A stretch of DNA of 64,000 nt from Eriocheir sinensis (lineage: Eukaryota > Arthropoda > Malacostraca > Decapoda > Varunidae), in contig NW_026111753.1 in NCBI RefSeq assembly GCF_024679095.1, positions 138,501-202,500 on the forward strand, written 5' to 3'. This document shows, piece after piece, positions 1-11,939 of the stretch; the stretch's first letter is position 1, and every line of letters starts with the position of its first letter. The notes beneath the pieces are model-generated. The model was not told the origin of the DNA, made no database searches, and worked only from the letters and a program-made list of their open reading frames with translations. The translations under genes were made by a program, and so were the position numbers.

Positions 1-28
1 TTGTTAAACTGCCAATAGTCATTTCCAT

Positions 29-885
29 TTTCCTCCTCCATATCTACCTCCTCCTCCTCCTCCTCCTCCTCCTCCTTCTCGTCTTCTTCCTCTTCTTTCA
101 CCTCATCTTCCTCCTTTACGGACTTATGTTCTCTCTCGTTTTTCGTTTCCTCTAAATGGATATTGTTTCTTTATTTTGTTGATGTTAATTTCGTTTATAT
201 CTCCATTATTCACTTTTTTTTAGGGGGAACTGTTGCAATTATATTTCCGCTGTAATTCTTTTGTTTTATCTTATTGCATTAGTTTACTGTGCTGATAATG
301 ATATTAAGGATCATGTTATACGCACATAAGATTTTTGTTTCATTATGTTTTTCGTATTTTTCTTGCCCACCACCACCACCACCCTTTTATTATTTCTTAA
401 GGGGGAATAGCAAGAACGCCCTTCAATACTTGCCTTTGTTTAACCGTTCTTTCTCCTCCTCCTCCTCCTCCTCCTCATTTTCTGCCTCCGCCACTGCTAA
501 CCCCTCTAACACCTCCTCCTCTTCTTCTGCACTCTCCCTCAACTCCTCCTCCTCCTTCTCCTCTTCTGTCTTTCCCCTTCTCACATATTTAGCTTCCTCC
601 CCTCACCCTTCCTCTCATTCGTAATTCTGTCATACTCTCTTTTCCCCTTCTCGAGCCGGCTCCTTGTTTCCTTTCTCCTTCAAATTCTCCTCCTCCTCCT
701 CCTCCTCCTCCTTCCCTCCTTCTCCTCCTCCTCCTGCTGCTGCACCTCGTTCTCCTCTTACTTCGTCTCCTTTCTCTTTTTTTTTATTTCTCTTTGTTTT
801 CGTGTTTCAAAATTCTCCCTTTCCCCTCTTCATTTTAATGCACGCTTCTATCCATCGTTTTTTTTTATATATATTATTACTTTAA
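29..885 (+). repeat. Polypyrimidine tract with (TCC)n arrays
   Basis: Clusters of TCC/CTC triplets at about 48-76, 450-475, 512-570 and 688-735 lie in a strongly pyrimidine-biased strand. Two open frames here read only as Ser/Pro-rich translation of the triplets. Between 120 and 440 the sequence is AT-rich and shows nothing else. Confidence 0.8.
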
Positions 886-1286
886 TTCCTTACAACATCT
901 CTGTTCCCCCTCTCTCTCCTTTTATGTTACTGGTATTGAAATTGACGGCGGCGGAGTAAAAAGTAATAGTGTCTTTTTACTGGTACTTCTTATTTTATTG
1001 ATTCTTCCTATTTCACTGCTTTATTTATTTTTTGCTACAATTTTCTGCTCATGTCATCGACTTAAGAGAATGTTAATGGTCAGGATTTTAATAATACTTG
1101 GCCATTCCTCAACTGAAAATCATCATAACATTTAATTTTACTTTAACAGCAAGTCGAGAGAAGCAATGACCCAGCTACTGGTAAAAAAAAAAAATAGTGT
1201 GTATTCGTAAATGGATTAATAAATGTATCAATAGCAAAAAAGAAGGAAAGTTTTTGTTGTGCTGTTTTTATGTGGGTGTGGAGGGG

Positions 1287-1617
1287 TGGGTGACGTGGTG
1301 GTGGTGGCGGTGGTGGTGAGGGTGGCTGGAGATGTAGTAGTGGTGAGCAGTAGTAGTAGTAGTAGTAGTAGAAGTGGTGGTGGTGGTGGTAATAGTGGTG
1401 GTGGTGGTGGTAATAGTGGTGGTAGTGGTGGTAACAGTGGTGGTGGTAGTGGTGTTGGTGGCGATACAGTTGTTAGTGGTAGTGTCGTTAGCGTTAGTGG
1501 CGGTGGTGGTGCCAGTGTTGGTAGTGTTGGTAGTGATAGTGGTAGGTGGCACTGTTGGTGGTAGAGGTGGTGGTTGTTTGTTGGTGGTGTTAGTATTAGA
1601 AGTGTTGCTGTTGTTGT

Positions 1618-1654
<37 letters not shown>

Positions 1655-1670
1655 AGTGGTGGTAGTGGTA
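1287..1670 (+). repeat. Imperfect (GGT)n/(GTA)n/(GTT)n compound trinucleotide array
   Basis: About 380 bp of GGT, AGT and GTT triplets with scattered substitutions, ending in a run of pure GTT. Open frames on both strands give Gly/Val/Ser or Thr homopolymers, which is expected of any stop-free triplet array and does not indicate coding. Confidence 0.9.
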
Positions 1671-1722
1671 GCACGTATAGGGAAGAATTTAAAATAGATA
1701 GCAGATTAAATGAGAACCAGTC

Positions 1723-1790
1723 TCCGTTTTTTTTTTTTTTTTTTACAGGAAGGGAAGCAGCTAAAGGGAAAAAAAGCCCGTGAAGCAGCA
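1723..1790 (-). mobile_element. LINE 3'-tail fragment (copy 1)
   Basis: Read on the minus strand this is a GGGCTTTTTTT block, then CCCTTTAGCTGCTTCC, then a TGT-poly(A) end. It matches the 3' end of the Jockey-like LINE seen complete at 39.2-39.6 kb. Only the last 60-70 bp remain, consistent with 5' truncation. It is diverged, so assignment rests on the shared word order. Confidence 0.55.
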
Positions 1791-1811
1791 TTTATGGTTT
1801 TTTTTTATATA

Positions 1812-1812
<1 letters not shown>

Positions 1813-1845
<33 letters not shown>
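1813..1845 (+). repeat. (GT)n microsatellite
   Basis: Near-perfect GT dinucleotide run of about 16 copies. A short interrupted CA run follows at 1980-2002. Confidence 0.95.
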
Positions 1846-1847
<2 letters not shown>

Positions 1848-2063
1848 AGTTAACTAGACAGTCATGATCAGCTTCAAATAAACTTTTACCATGAATTATT
1901 AACTTTTCTTGCTTTCATGAGAAAAAGGAGAATCTTATATACATATTTGGAGATGCTGGAGTTTTAGACAACCTAACCCCCACACACACGCACACACACA
2001 CGCCGAAAAAGTATTCATATCACATCCAGAAACCTGTCAAGTCTTTGTGAGGAAGAAAACCTT

Positions 2064-2090
2064 CATTATTATTATTATCATTATTATCAA

Positions 2091-2142
<52 letters not shown>

Positions 2143-2151
2143 ATATTATTA

Positions 2152-2201
<50 letters not shown>

Positions 2202-2210
2202 ATATTATTA

Positions 2211-2254
<44 letters not shown>

Positions 2255-2275
2255 GCTATTATTATAATTATTATC
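2064..2275 (+). repeat. (ATT)n compound array
   Basis: More than 200 bp of ATT triplets broken by occasional ATC and AATATATT words. The same interruption (attaatatattattttt) occurs twice, which suggests internal duplication of a segment of the array. Confidence 0.95.
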
Positions 2276-2303
2276 AATGTTACTTTTTCACATTACAAAA
2301 GTA

Positions 2304-2304
<1 letters not shown>

Positions 2305-2369
<65 letters not shown>
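2305..2369 (+). repeat. (CA)n microsatellite
   Basis: Perfect dinucleotide array of about 32 copies, 30 bp after the ATT array. Confidence 0.97.
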
Positions 2370-2375
<6 letters not shown>

Positions 2376-2459
2376 CAGTCATCTTCTCACGGCGTGACGG
2401 TAGGACCACAAAATAAGGGTTGGAAGATTGACAGTCTCAGGAGGCTTACGGTGCTGTAC

Positions 2460-2575
2460 GGAGGAGGAGGAGAAAGAGGAGGAGGAGGAGGAGGAGGAAA
2501 CAATCCATGAGAAAAAAAAAGGAAAATATAAATATCTACAGTAAAATACTGGAAAAAAGAGAGAGAGAGAGAGAG
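2460..2575 (+). repeat. (GGA)n and (GA)n arrays
   Basis: A GGA-rich stretch at 2461-2498 and a short GA run at 2560-2575, separated by AT-rich sequence. Confidence 0.85.
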
Positions 2576-2729
2576 GTATAGGCGGCAAACAAGCAGACAC
2601 GGGTATATACAGACAGCTAGACGAAGAGAAGCAGAAGCAGATAAAAAAAAAATGACCGGCTCCCGAAAGCACATTAGCAAATTTAACCAAATAAATAAAT
2701 AAATAAATAAATGAATAATAAATCAAGTA

Positions 2730-3317
2730 ACATGGTTTCTCTTAGTATATATTTAAGCAAGCAACTTTCACATCAATCTAATATTTGACACGTTACGATT
2801 ATTACTTCTCCTCGTCCTTCACATACAATTATTATCAATCACTTCGGTGCGTCCAATTGGAGGAACAAAAACACGACCCATGTAAGAAAACGAGAAGGGA
2901 AAAAAATGGCTCTAAAATCTACAGCTTAAAGGAAAAAAATACTGGATGAGAAGTTGTTTGGTGGCCTTCTGCAGGGGTGAGCGGCTGGGTTAGGCCTGGA
3001 TGCATGGGCCAGTAACTCATCGCGTCCCATTTACTGTAGCGACCCCCATGATGTGACCCGAATCCATGATCGCGACCCCATTCAGATCAATAATAAACAA
3101 ACACATATTGGTCTCGTTTTTTGTATGCCAGCAACTTCCTTTACTTCAACCTAGTTCCCTACACCTATATAACTGAACAACTAAAACAACGTGTGCCATG
3201 AAACATCAATATATATCAAGCTTATGTTGGGACTAGATATTATTAGCATCATTATAGCCGTCAAATTTACCTGAAGGATAGCATAATTATAAACGTGGAA
3301 TGAATTAACTAATCATT
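2730..3317. other. Unique intergenic sequence
   Basis: AT-rich, non-repetitive DNA. A segment near 2960-3090 is relatively CpG-rich and contains a CAGGGGTGAGC word like a hAT terminus, but no matching inverted end was found. No gene is recognisable. Confidence 0.5.
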
Positions 3318-3475
3318 CTAGGGTAAAGGACCTAACACCTCTCCATCCGAAACTGAACTCTCTCCTCGCCACTCTTCTGTTTACTTTTATAGGAGTAGTG
3401 CTAAGTGTGTTTTGCTATTTTTTGTTTTGTGTGTGCCTCTGAGCTGCTTTCTCCATTGTAAAAAATAAAATAAAC
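3318..3475 (+). mobile_element. LINE 3'-tail fragment (copy 2)
   Basis: The order of words (acctctcc-tccgaaa, ctcgccactctt, ttataggagtagtg, tgtgtgcctctgagctg, ccattgtaaaaa) follows the 3' end of the Jockey-like LINE at 39.2-39.6 kb with many substitutions. The fragment covers the end of ORF2, the 3' untranslated tail and the poly(A) remnant. Confidence 0.6.
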
Positions 3476-3539
3476 GTTGAACTAGGAAGCTTAACTTTAT
3501 TACAGCGTATGCACCTCCACGCTTTCTATGACAAACTTA

Positions 3540-3710
3540 GCTTCACTTTTTACTGCCCTACTGAACTTGGCCCTACTGAGTGATGAAGTACGAGAACATC
3601 AGCCGGAGGAGGATGGAGTGCACTAACATCACGCAGGGGAAAGTGGGAAACGCCAGGAAAGGCCTTTGTACTGCAGTGAACTGATAACGACTGATGATGA
3701 TGAGTGGGTG
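3540..3710 (+). mobile_element. Possible RTE-like LINE 3' end
   Basis: The stretch ends ggcctttgtactgcagtgaac then ctgatgatgatgag, resembling the (TGA)n-type 3' ends typical of RTE-clade LINEs. A short frame before it (GKWETPGKAFVLQ then stop) could be the ORF end, but no reverse transcriptase motif survives, so this is a weak call. Confidence 0.3.
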
Positions 3711-3715
3711 CAGTA

Positions 3716-3721
<6 letters not shown>

Positions 3722-3747
<26 letters not shown>

Positions 3748-3748
3748 G
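3722..3748 (+). repeat. (CA)n microsatellite
   Basis: Perfect CA run of about 13 copies immediately downstream of the possible LINE end. Confidence 0.95.
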
Positions 3749-3749
3749 A

Positions 3750-4317
3750 TAAGCTACATAATGGTTCTCTCACCGTACAGTTAGCAAGGACAACATTTCT
3801 CAGTGCTCCGAGGCCACACAAAGCTATGGCGTATGCTCCCATTATAGACAGATAGATATTCCCCAGGACATTGGTAGAGCTGCATAAACAACCAGAGATA
3901 CCGTGTAATTAACTTGCACTCTCTGTATCCCAAGACGACGAGATAGTTCCATGCTATATAGATGGATTAGTAATGAAATAGAGGAGGCAAGTGAATAAAG
4001 AGGACGGGAAAGATGAGGCAATTGAATAAAAATGTGAAAGTAGGCAGAGAACAGGGATGAAGAGAATAGAGGAAAAAGGGAAGAAAAACAGACAAGAATG
4101 GTTTAATGAAATTTATACCACAGTGTCATCCAGGCCGCTGTTCGTGTGAGCTCAGACGGTAGGATTAGTCAGGAAAAGCTTACGTATCGCCATGAGTCAA
4201 AGAGGCATTTAGAATTACAGGAATACGTTCAGAACCGCCTCTAGATGTTACGCAGTTTAGCGAAAGGCAGGATCATAATATCTGGATTTATTCACATATG
4301 TTGGAAAGGCTTGCGGA

Positions 4318-4318
<1 letters not shown>
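3750..4318. other. Unique intergenic sequence
   Basis: Mixed-composition sequence, purine-rich at 3960-4100. No coding, RNA or transposon signature was recognised. Confidence 0.5.

Positions 4319-4319
<1 letters not shown>

Positions 4320-4407
<88 letters not shown>
4320..4407 (+). repeat. (GT)n microsatellite, about 43 copies
   Basis: Uninterrupted GT array of nearly 90 bp. Confidence 0.98.
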
Positions 4408-4408
<1 letters not shown>

Positions 4409-4639
4409 CATCTTGACATTTACATTAAGACTCTGTGGAATATGACCTTTGTATAGCCGTTACGATTACTTCTTATACGGTAACCCTTTTTTCTTCCTAA
4501 TATCACTTCTCCCATAACAACCGGCGACAGGAAGCATGTAATTAGTCTCGGGGTCCCCAGGTACTACACGCGCATATCATTCCTTTTGGTAGAGGTTGAG
4601 AGGTACGCCAACACCTATAAAACATCCTCCTTGCGCGTG

Positions 4640-5206
4640 TGACTCACTACATATGGATTTTCCTTTCTTCCCTCTCCCCTTCCGTCCCCTTTTGCTGTTC
4701 CCTGCATGCGCCTTCCCCTTCACTTCGCCCTTCCCTTCCCTGCTTACTCTCCCCACTCTCAATCTCTTACTTACCCTTCAACCCTTCCTTCCCTGCACGC
4801 CTTCCTACTTTGCTCTCTCCGCCACCACCCTCTTCGTCCTCCTCTTCCTCCTCCTCCTCTTTATCTTCCCCTACAGCGGCAGCAGCGCGTCCTCCCACAC
4901 GGGCATTGAGTTTCCTCCCTCATTTTATACCTTCCTTCCCTCCGACTATTCCCCTTTCATTCCTACTTGGCTCTCTCTCGTTCCATACTCGTTCTCCTCC
5001 TACTTATACTCCCCTAAAGCAGCACAACCTCTTTTTCCTCCTCCTCCTCCTCCTCCTGCATGGATTCTCTCTCCCCTCTCTTCATTATATCCTCTCCTAC
5101 ATACCTTCCCCTGCAAACACCACACACCCTTTCCATCCGAGGTTGCTCTCTCTACCATCTTGCTCTTCCTCCATTCACTTCTCTAGAGTAGCAATAATAC
5201 CTCCTG

Positions 5207-5262
<56 letters not shown>

Positions 5263-5730
5263 TGGAGTCTTATCTTCTGTATGCCATCCTTCCCTCTTTC
5301 CTCCACACAGTTTTCTAACCATTAGTCTCATTTACTTCTACTTAGCTTCTTCCATTCCCCTGCTCTTCCTCCTCTTCACACAAACAAGGAGTCTCTCTCG
5401 TCTTGCACATGCCTTCCTTCCTTTCTTTCGTTCTTCCTTCCTACCTTGCACATATCCTTCTTGCCACCAGTCACCTTTCACCTCTACGTCAGGAGATAAA
5501 CTTGATATTTCTTTGTGGCATCCTCTTTTCTCTGCCACGCTAACGTTCTCAGCCCTTGGTTTCTCTTCATTCCCGTAGCATGAAGAGGAAGAAAACGTTG
5601 CTCTCCCTCCTCTTTCCTCTATTACAGCGTTCCCCTTCTTCTCTTCATCTGTAGGTTTTGCCCACTAACACCACCACCATGCCCCTTCTCGTCTCTTCCT
5701 ACACAGCCACGTATTCTCTCATATCTCGCT
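4640..5730 (+). repeat. Long pyrimidine-rich tract with embedded (CA)n
   Basis: About 1.1 kb in which the plus strand is mostly C and T, with TCC clusters at 4830-4860 and 5036-5060 and a perfect CA array at 5209-5261. Frames of 196 and 228 codons are Leu/Pro/Ser-rich translations of pyrimidines and cross the CA array, so they are not accepted as genes. Confidence 0.8.
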
Positions 5731-5893
5731 GTGTTCCAGGACTCCATTTGTGTTGCGTTCCTTCAGGGGGAAAAGCCAAAAAACCTGTCTTCTTTTAGCA
5801 AGCCGAGGCCGTCTGTCAGGCCATCACCCCCACCCCCCTGCGGAGAGGCACACAGGCGAGGGCATGAAGTGTGTGTGCGCCTGACCTTCCCCC

Positions 5894-5896
<3 letters not shown>

Positions 5897-5945
<49 letters not shown>
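5897..5945 (+). repeat. (CT)n microsatellite
   Basis: Perfect CT array of about 24 copies. Confidence 0.97.
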
Positions 5946-5948
<3 letters not shown>

Positions 5949-6572
5949 TCGTCCTCTCTTTATGGCAGCTTATCTCAACCCGCCAGGCACTTCCCGAGAC
6001 ACAAAGGTCAATTTCCTACAGAGCTTTATAATGAGGGTCAAGAGAAGAGACGAGAGAAAGCAGACGTGTATGTGTCCGCTAAGCTTCGCAAAAAAGAAAA
6101 AATAATAATGAAGTAAAAATAAACTCGTTAGAAATGCATGAGGTAAAATGGACTGAGAGGATGTTGTTTGGCTATTGTCTTGGGTGTTGTAGGAGAGGAA
6201 AAATTTATAATAGGGATCAGAAGGAGAGAGAGAGAGAGAGTCGTGTTCATACTAATAACTGTTTCTTCCTTCAAACGAAAAAAGAAACTTCACCATCACT
6301 AAAATTAATGAACACCAACTCGGATGTAATGAAAAAGAGAAAGAGGTTTATTTCAGCGATCAAGGGAAGAGAAGAAAAGTTAAACCAGTGCGTACAAAGC
6401 TACAATATACATGACATCAAAATCTAAAGGAACACCAACTCAGTAGCACTATATACAATGTGTGAACTGCCTCCATCCTAGATGTAAAATAGGAAGAGGG
6501 CTTATAATAGGGACCCAGCAGAACAAGACACGAGATTAGAAGGGAAAATAGGAAGAGAGAGAGAGAGCAGGT

Positions 6573-6574
<2 letters not shown>
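5946..6574. other. Unique intergenic sequence
   Basis: Purine-rich, AT-leaning DNA with a short GA run at 6222-6240. The word gaacaccaactc occurs twice (near 6310 and 6431), hinting at an old local duplication. A 97-codon frame shows no recognisable domain. Confidence 0.4.

Positions 6575-6617
<43 letters not shown>
6575..6617 (+). repeat. (GT)n microsatellite
   Basis: Perfect GT array of about 21 copies following a short GA run. Confidence 0.97.
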
Positions 6618-6619
<2 letters not shown>

Positions 6620-7831
6620 AGATGAATGACCTCGGATGTTGAGATGGAAAGGTTACAGCAACACAGAATCTTGCGCAACGTAACCTTAATAACGCGAGGA
6701 AGCTGTTAAAAGGGTGTCATAGAATACGGGAAAAAGTTAGATGAATGGAACATCGAAAAAAAAACCTAGCTGACGTTAATATGAGCCATAAAATACAAGA
6801 GCAAACGAAATAATAGTAAAAGCTATAAGATGAAGAACGAGGAACAGCAATAAAAAAAATAGTAACAAAAAGAAAGGAAACTATATGAATTAGCGCTGAC
6901 AATATATTTTTCTCAATTCTGCGACCATTTTTACCGTCTTCTGAGGCATCCCTCCAGCAGTCTCCTTGCAGCTCATTTTAGTGTTATCAAGGTTACGTTA
7001 GATCAGGTTGCGTCAGCTTCCTGTGTTGCCGTAACTTTTTCATCCCAACATCGAAGGTCTTTAATCTTAATGTTAGCAAGAATTTTCGTTTAAGGGAAGC
7101 TGCTTTTTCTTCCTCATCTCCTTTCGCCTCTTTTTTCTTGTTCCGTTGGTCCCACGCAGAAGCCTCATTCCTCCTTGACAACATTAAGGTCAGTATTTTC
7201 AGACGCTGCCGCCTCTCATATGAACTAATTCCAAAGGTCGAAAATAAGGTTAATCGGGTTCTAATGATTTTTTTTTTTAACGTTCATGGTTCAGAAGTGA
7301 GGTCAAAACTACTATCAGGGTCATAAAACTATACCAGGAAATACCCCAAACCCTTTCGAAAGTCCTATCAAATGTGTGTGCTTGGGCGCCGAAATGTTTA
7401 CCCGGCAGCTCAATGGATAAAGGATGCAAGAAAGCGGCACAAAGTATACTATCAGGAAAACAAAGTACGTAACTCTGCACATTGAGGAGCTCTTGCCACG
7501 CGCACATAGGACCCAGACCACATCCATGCCCTGCGAAAGACCGACCAGCACAAGGAAGGATCCCACAACACAAGTTCATCCCATCACACTCACGTTACAG
7601 CATTTATGTCAACTATTCTGGTTTATGGTGTAGCATTTTCAGACCAAAGAAAACACCTAAAAATCATTCACCACAGCATCTCCTTAGTTTGTCTTTCTTT
7701 CACGTCTATGTAAGGTACTTATTTTCGAGAAGCGTTGGCGTTTATTAAGTGACGCGGCGCCTGTTTGGCGAAGTTTATGATGCATTGCACGTCCAGCCAT
7801 AATTTGACGCTTCTGTCAATGCCCTATACAT

Positions 7832-7834
<3 letters not shown>
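6618..7834. other. Unique intergenic sequence, 1.2 kb
   Basis: One of the longer stretches without tandem repeats. Several frames of 60-100 codons overlap on both strands, none with a recognisable domain or consistent codon pattern. No call is made. Confidence 0.5.

Positions 7835-7874
<40 letters not shown>
7835..7874 (+). repeat. (GA)n microsatellite
   Basis: Perfect GA array of about 20 copies. Confidence 0.97.
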
Positions 7875-7877
<3 letters not shown>

Positions 7878-8076
7878 CATGGAAGTTCAGTGTTCAAGAA
7901 TAAAAAATAAGGGCATGGGATTATATTTTTCTATATAATCTTCTGACACTTGACCTTATACCGTCCTACCTACGTCAAGCCATTTTTCTACCTGTTCTAT
8001 CGTTGTATTTTATCGTGCCAGTTAGAGGTATATAGTATATACGTACTTTATGCTCATGAACTTAAAATAAGCCATA

Positions 8077-8078
<2 letters not shown>

Positions 8079-8140
<62 letters not shown>
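8079..8140 (+). repeat. (CT)n microsatellite
   Basis: Perfect CT array of about 31 copies. Confidence 0.97.
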
Positions 8141-8143
<3 letters not shown>

Positions 8144-8256
8144 CGCACACTAAAGAAAAAAAAGCACCGAAGCCTTGGCAGTTCAAGAATAATTCAAACA
8201 GGAATAAAAACCATCCCTTTATCTTTTCTTACTTTCTTTTTTGTTTGTGTGTGCTC

Positions 8257-8378
8257 ACCACCACCACCACCACCACCACTAGATACTACCACAATCATCA
8301 TCACCACCACTACTACCACTACTACTACTACTACTACTACTATTACAACTGATGCTGACACCACTACCACACTCTTGG

Positions 8379-8409
<31 letters not shown>

Positions 8410-8411
8410 AA
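8257..8411 (+). repeat. (CAC)n/(ACT)n compound trinucleotide array
   Basis: CAC triplets at 8257-8280 pass into ACT triplets at 8303-8343 and 8379-8411 with a unique 35 bp spacer. A C-run followed by poly(A) lies at 8487-8519. Confidence 0.92.
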
Positions 8412-8858
8412 TCCACTGCAACTAACAGAAATGAAAATATTAACAAACAGACTTCAAGTGGAGGAAAGGACGAGCTGATAACGGACCCCCCCCCCCAAAA
8501 AAAAAAAAAAGAAAAAAAAAACGGACGAACGGACGGATTCAACGTACGCATTATTTACCGATGTAAGATATTTATAGTTGCACCGAAGACTCCCAAAGGA
8601 AACTGATGGGTAAAAAAATCGGCAAAGGAAAAAAATAATAAAGTGGTATACGCTCACGAAAGGGAAAGATTACAGTATACACGTTTTTTTTATGGCGTAT
8701 ATCTTTTCTTCTTTTCGCGTTGGAAATCAATGGATACGCAAACTAAATACATAAATATGCACCGAAATGAAATAAAATATATAAATAAAACAACATCCGA
8801 AAGTAAATAAATAAAACACGCAAAACAATGGAAAAATATAACTAAAATCTAAACACAT

Positions 8859-8865
<7 letters not shown>

Positions 8866-8935
<70 letters not shown>
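8866..8935 (+). repeat. (CT)n microsatellite
   Basis: Perfect CT array of about 35 copies. A GA run of similar type follows at 9033-9061, so two reverse-complementary arrays sit 100 bp apart. Confidence 0.97.
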
Positions 8936-8938
<3 letters not shown>

Positions 8939-9031
8939 AAGGTGCTTGTGGGCGTTTATGTTCTGATATTTTTTTCAATCTTTGTTTCTTCTATTTTATC
9001 ATCTCTCACAAATGAATATATATAGTGATCG

Positions 9032-9065
<34 letters not shown>

Positions 9066-9149
9066 CAAAAACTCAATTCTTCTTAGGGGGAGGATGCATT
9101 ATTAAGGAAATCAATACACAGGTATAGAAGAGCGGAAAGAGCCAGGAGG

Positions 9150-9420
9150 AAGCGAGGAGGAGGAGGAGGAGGAAGAGGAGAAGGAGGGAGCGGAGGAGGA
9201 CTGAAGGTGAGGTGGGAGTACGTTCACACGGAAGACTTTTTGACAGGTAAGTAAGAGGGAAGAAGGCAAAAGGGGCAGGTAGGAAAGAGGGAATGAAAGC
9301 TAAGAGGATGAACACAACACCTGGCGAGGAGAAAGAGGAGGAAAGTGTAGGATTATAGATAGATGGATAGAGAGGAGATAGATGGGCGGGCATATATAGA
9401 CAGATCAAGATAAATTAGAA
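9150..9420 (+). repeat. Purine-rich tract with GGA and GATA-like words
   Basis: GGA triplets at 9154-9200 and degenerate GATA/GGATAG tetranucleotides at 9355-9410. The purine bias continues to about 9740. Confidence 0.7.
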
Positions 9421-9759
9421 AATTATAGAAAAACGCTAGATAGATGAATGAATAAATAAAAAAATATACAGAAGTGTTTAAATATTGATGAATTCATAAA
9501 AGGGAAATGTGAAGAAAGAGATGGATGGGATAGAATCGGTATATAGGAACAATAAAATAAATATCTAGGTAACTTAGATATAAATAGAAATAACATGCGG
9601 GGAGACAAATGTGGACGGATGAATACGGGAGTAGCAAGCAATCTGGAGCAATAAAACGAAAATACTAGTTATAGAAAGATCGAAAAACGGATAAAGGTAG
9701 CTACTATTGTGTTAGAAAGATGGATAAAATGGATAGAGAGTTACAGAAAGATTCAAATA

Positions 9760-10020
9760 AAAGCACATACGAAAACAGATAGACAGACTGGTAAGGGAAA
9801 CATATGCAAACTGAAAAGTACAGAAACATTAATTAAGAAAGAGCAAGTAGATTGATTGAAATAAAATAGATTAAAAAAAAAAAAAAAAGAGTACACACGA
9901 AAACAGCAGGACACATATTGATAAGGGAAAAGTATGTTGACAGGAAGGCACTGAAACATTAATGACCAGATACCAAGTAGATTGAGTAATGATAAGACAG
10001 ACAGACTGACAGGTACACCA
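9760..10020 (+). repeat. Two diverged tandem copies of a ~128 bp unit
   Basis: The word gaaaacag begins at 9771 and again at 9899, and the words aagggaaa, gaaacattaat and caagtagattga follow in the same order in both. The copies differ by many substitutions and by a poly(A) run at the junction. Confidence 0.7.
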
Positions 10021-10166
10021 CGTCACTAGTAGGTTACATAAACAGAAATTCATCTCTAAAGATAACAAGACAGCCACACGAGAAGTAAAGAAAGATTATA
10101 AATACTAGTATACATTCACCATCATAATATTCTTCTTTCCTCTTGCTTTACCTGCTTGGATACATG

Positions 10167-10169
<3 letters not shown>

Positions 10170-10202
<33 letters not shown>

Positions 10203-10229
10203 CACTCCAGTAGATTCTCGTCCAGTCTA

Positions 10230-10280
<51 letters not shown>

Positions 10281-10345
10281 CACTCTAGTAGCTTCTCGTT
10301 CTTTCATGAGAGAAGAGAGAGAGAGAGAAGCTACACTCTCATAAT
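10170..10345 (+). repeat. Composite repeat: (GA)n plus unique 25 bp unit, about three copies
   Basis: GA arrays are each followed by ctcactc-agtag-ttctcg (10200 and 10278) and then by another GA array. A third, shorter copy lies at 10311-10345. Microsatellite and neighbouring sequence were duplicated together. Confidence 0.75.
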
Positions 10346-10434
10346 CGGCTTTCCTCTTGTGTTTCGAAGAGATGATGAATAAAACACAAACATTAGTAAA
10401 TAGGCTTATTATGTCTGTAACGATTGACTTGCTC

Positions 10435-10435
<1 letters not shown>

Positions 10436-10478
<43 letters not shown>

Positions 10479-10480
10479 GT
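10436..10480 (+). repeat. (ATT)n microsatellite
   Basis: ATT array of about 14 copies passing into GTT triplets. Confidence 0.95.
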
Positions 10481-10616
10481 TGTTGTCATTGTTATTTCCT
10501 GTCATTGTCTTACATGTTATTTTGTTCTCTTATCGTGCATGCGTGTGTGTTGAGAGAGAGAGGAGAAAAAGTCAACGTATCCCTCCCACCAAACACCAAC
10601 TCAACACCATCCCGTC

Positions 10617-10618
<2 letters not shown>

Positions 10619-10658
<40 letters not shown>
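10619..10658 (+). repeat. (CA)n microsatellite
   Basis: Perfect CA array. GA (10715-10738) and CT (10810-10842) arrays follow within 200 bp, forming a microsatellite cluster. Pyrimidine-rich sequence continues to 11150. Confidence 0.95.
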
Positions 10659-10659
<1 letters not shown>

Positions 10660-10805
10660 GAATATCAACAATGGCGACGGCGAAGCTGAGGAGATTTCGT
10701 ATTCACGGCTATCCAAGAGAGAGAGAGAGAGAGAGAGAAACCCGCATAGCTTCGTGACGTCACAGAGGGAGGCGTGGTCAAGGAGCGGCTGCAGCGGTTT
10801 ACATA

Positions 10806-10845
<40 letters not shown>

Positions 10846-11173
10846 CCACAATCCTCTTCAGTAAGTTCCGTCTCAGATTCCTCCTCCTCCTCTGCCTCCT
10901 CCTTTTCCCTTCTCCTCATAATTATTCTATCTACTGCCGCTCATCCATCTTCTCCATCTTCCATTTCCTCCATCCTCCACTTCCTCCCTTACACCTAAAA
11001 CCGCTGTTGCTACTTCGTTATTCTTTTCTCCCCTCCTCCTCTTCTTACTTCACGTCGCTCTTCTGCTCCTCCTCCTCCTAACTTCTCGTGTTCTTCTCTA
11101 ACTTCTTGTGGTCAGTCTTACCATCTTCCCTACTTTTACACACTCAAGTTTCTCTTTGTGTTCCCCTTATAAT

Positions 11174-11174
<1 letters not shown>

Positions 11175-11237
<63 letters not shown>
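11175..11237 (+). repeat. (CT)n microsatellite
   Basis: Perfect CT array of about 31 copies. Confidence 0.97.
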
Positions 11238-11241
<4 letters not shown>

Positions 11242-11802
11242 ATATCTAACCAGTTTCTTTCAATCTTTGCTTCGCCATGTTTTTGCCTTTTCCCCCTTCT
11301 ATTCACACACAAAAAGAAACATTTTTTACCTCCTTATTAATTATTGAATTTAATTAAATGTGGAAACTTAATTTTTTTCTTCGACTCTTTCTTTTCTTAA
11401 TGAGGTAAGGACGGTCATAATTTAATTCTCGAGTTCGTGTTTACGCGCTTGGCTACGCTGCATGCTTTCTTCTCTCTGACATTATAGAACTATATTAACG
11501 TGGTTACATAACATAAAAACACCTGACCACATAAATGATAGTGACACATCCTGTTTGTTACTGGTTACCTCCCCTCACCACTTCTTTCATTTCATAATTT
11601 CGGCATGTCGATACATAATATTAAACCCACCAGAACACATAGTAGTTATATGTTGTTGGGTTAGGCTAGGGAAGATTAGATGAACACACCTACACACCTA
11701 TCTATCAGTGCTTATCTGCCAAACCTCCCGTCCATTCCTCTCCTCAGGCACTTAATCGACAGACACACCTCTGACGTAGGTTAAACTTCACACCTGGGTA
11801 AC

Positions 11803-11805
<3 letters not shown>
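11238..11805. other. Unique intergenic sequence
   Basis: AT-rich DNA. No gene, RNA or transposon was recognised. Confidence 0.5.
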
Positions 11806-11849
<44 letters not shown>

Positions 11850-11914
11850 CGTGTAGTAGAGCCTGCTTGTTGACCTTCCCAAGTTCACACACACACACAC
11901 ACACACATACACAC
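11806..11914 (+). repeat. (GA)n and (CA)n arrays
   Basis: GA at 11806-11846 and CA at 11887-11914 with 40 bp between them. Confidence 0.95.
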
Positions 11915-11939
11915 ACTCTATTACTAAGCAACAGGGGTG

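Noticed and set aside
2972..3080. Possible third hAT element starting CAGGGGTGAGC
   Set aside because: No inverted partner or subterminal repeats were found nearby.
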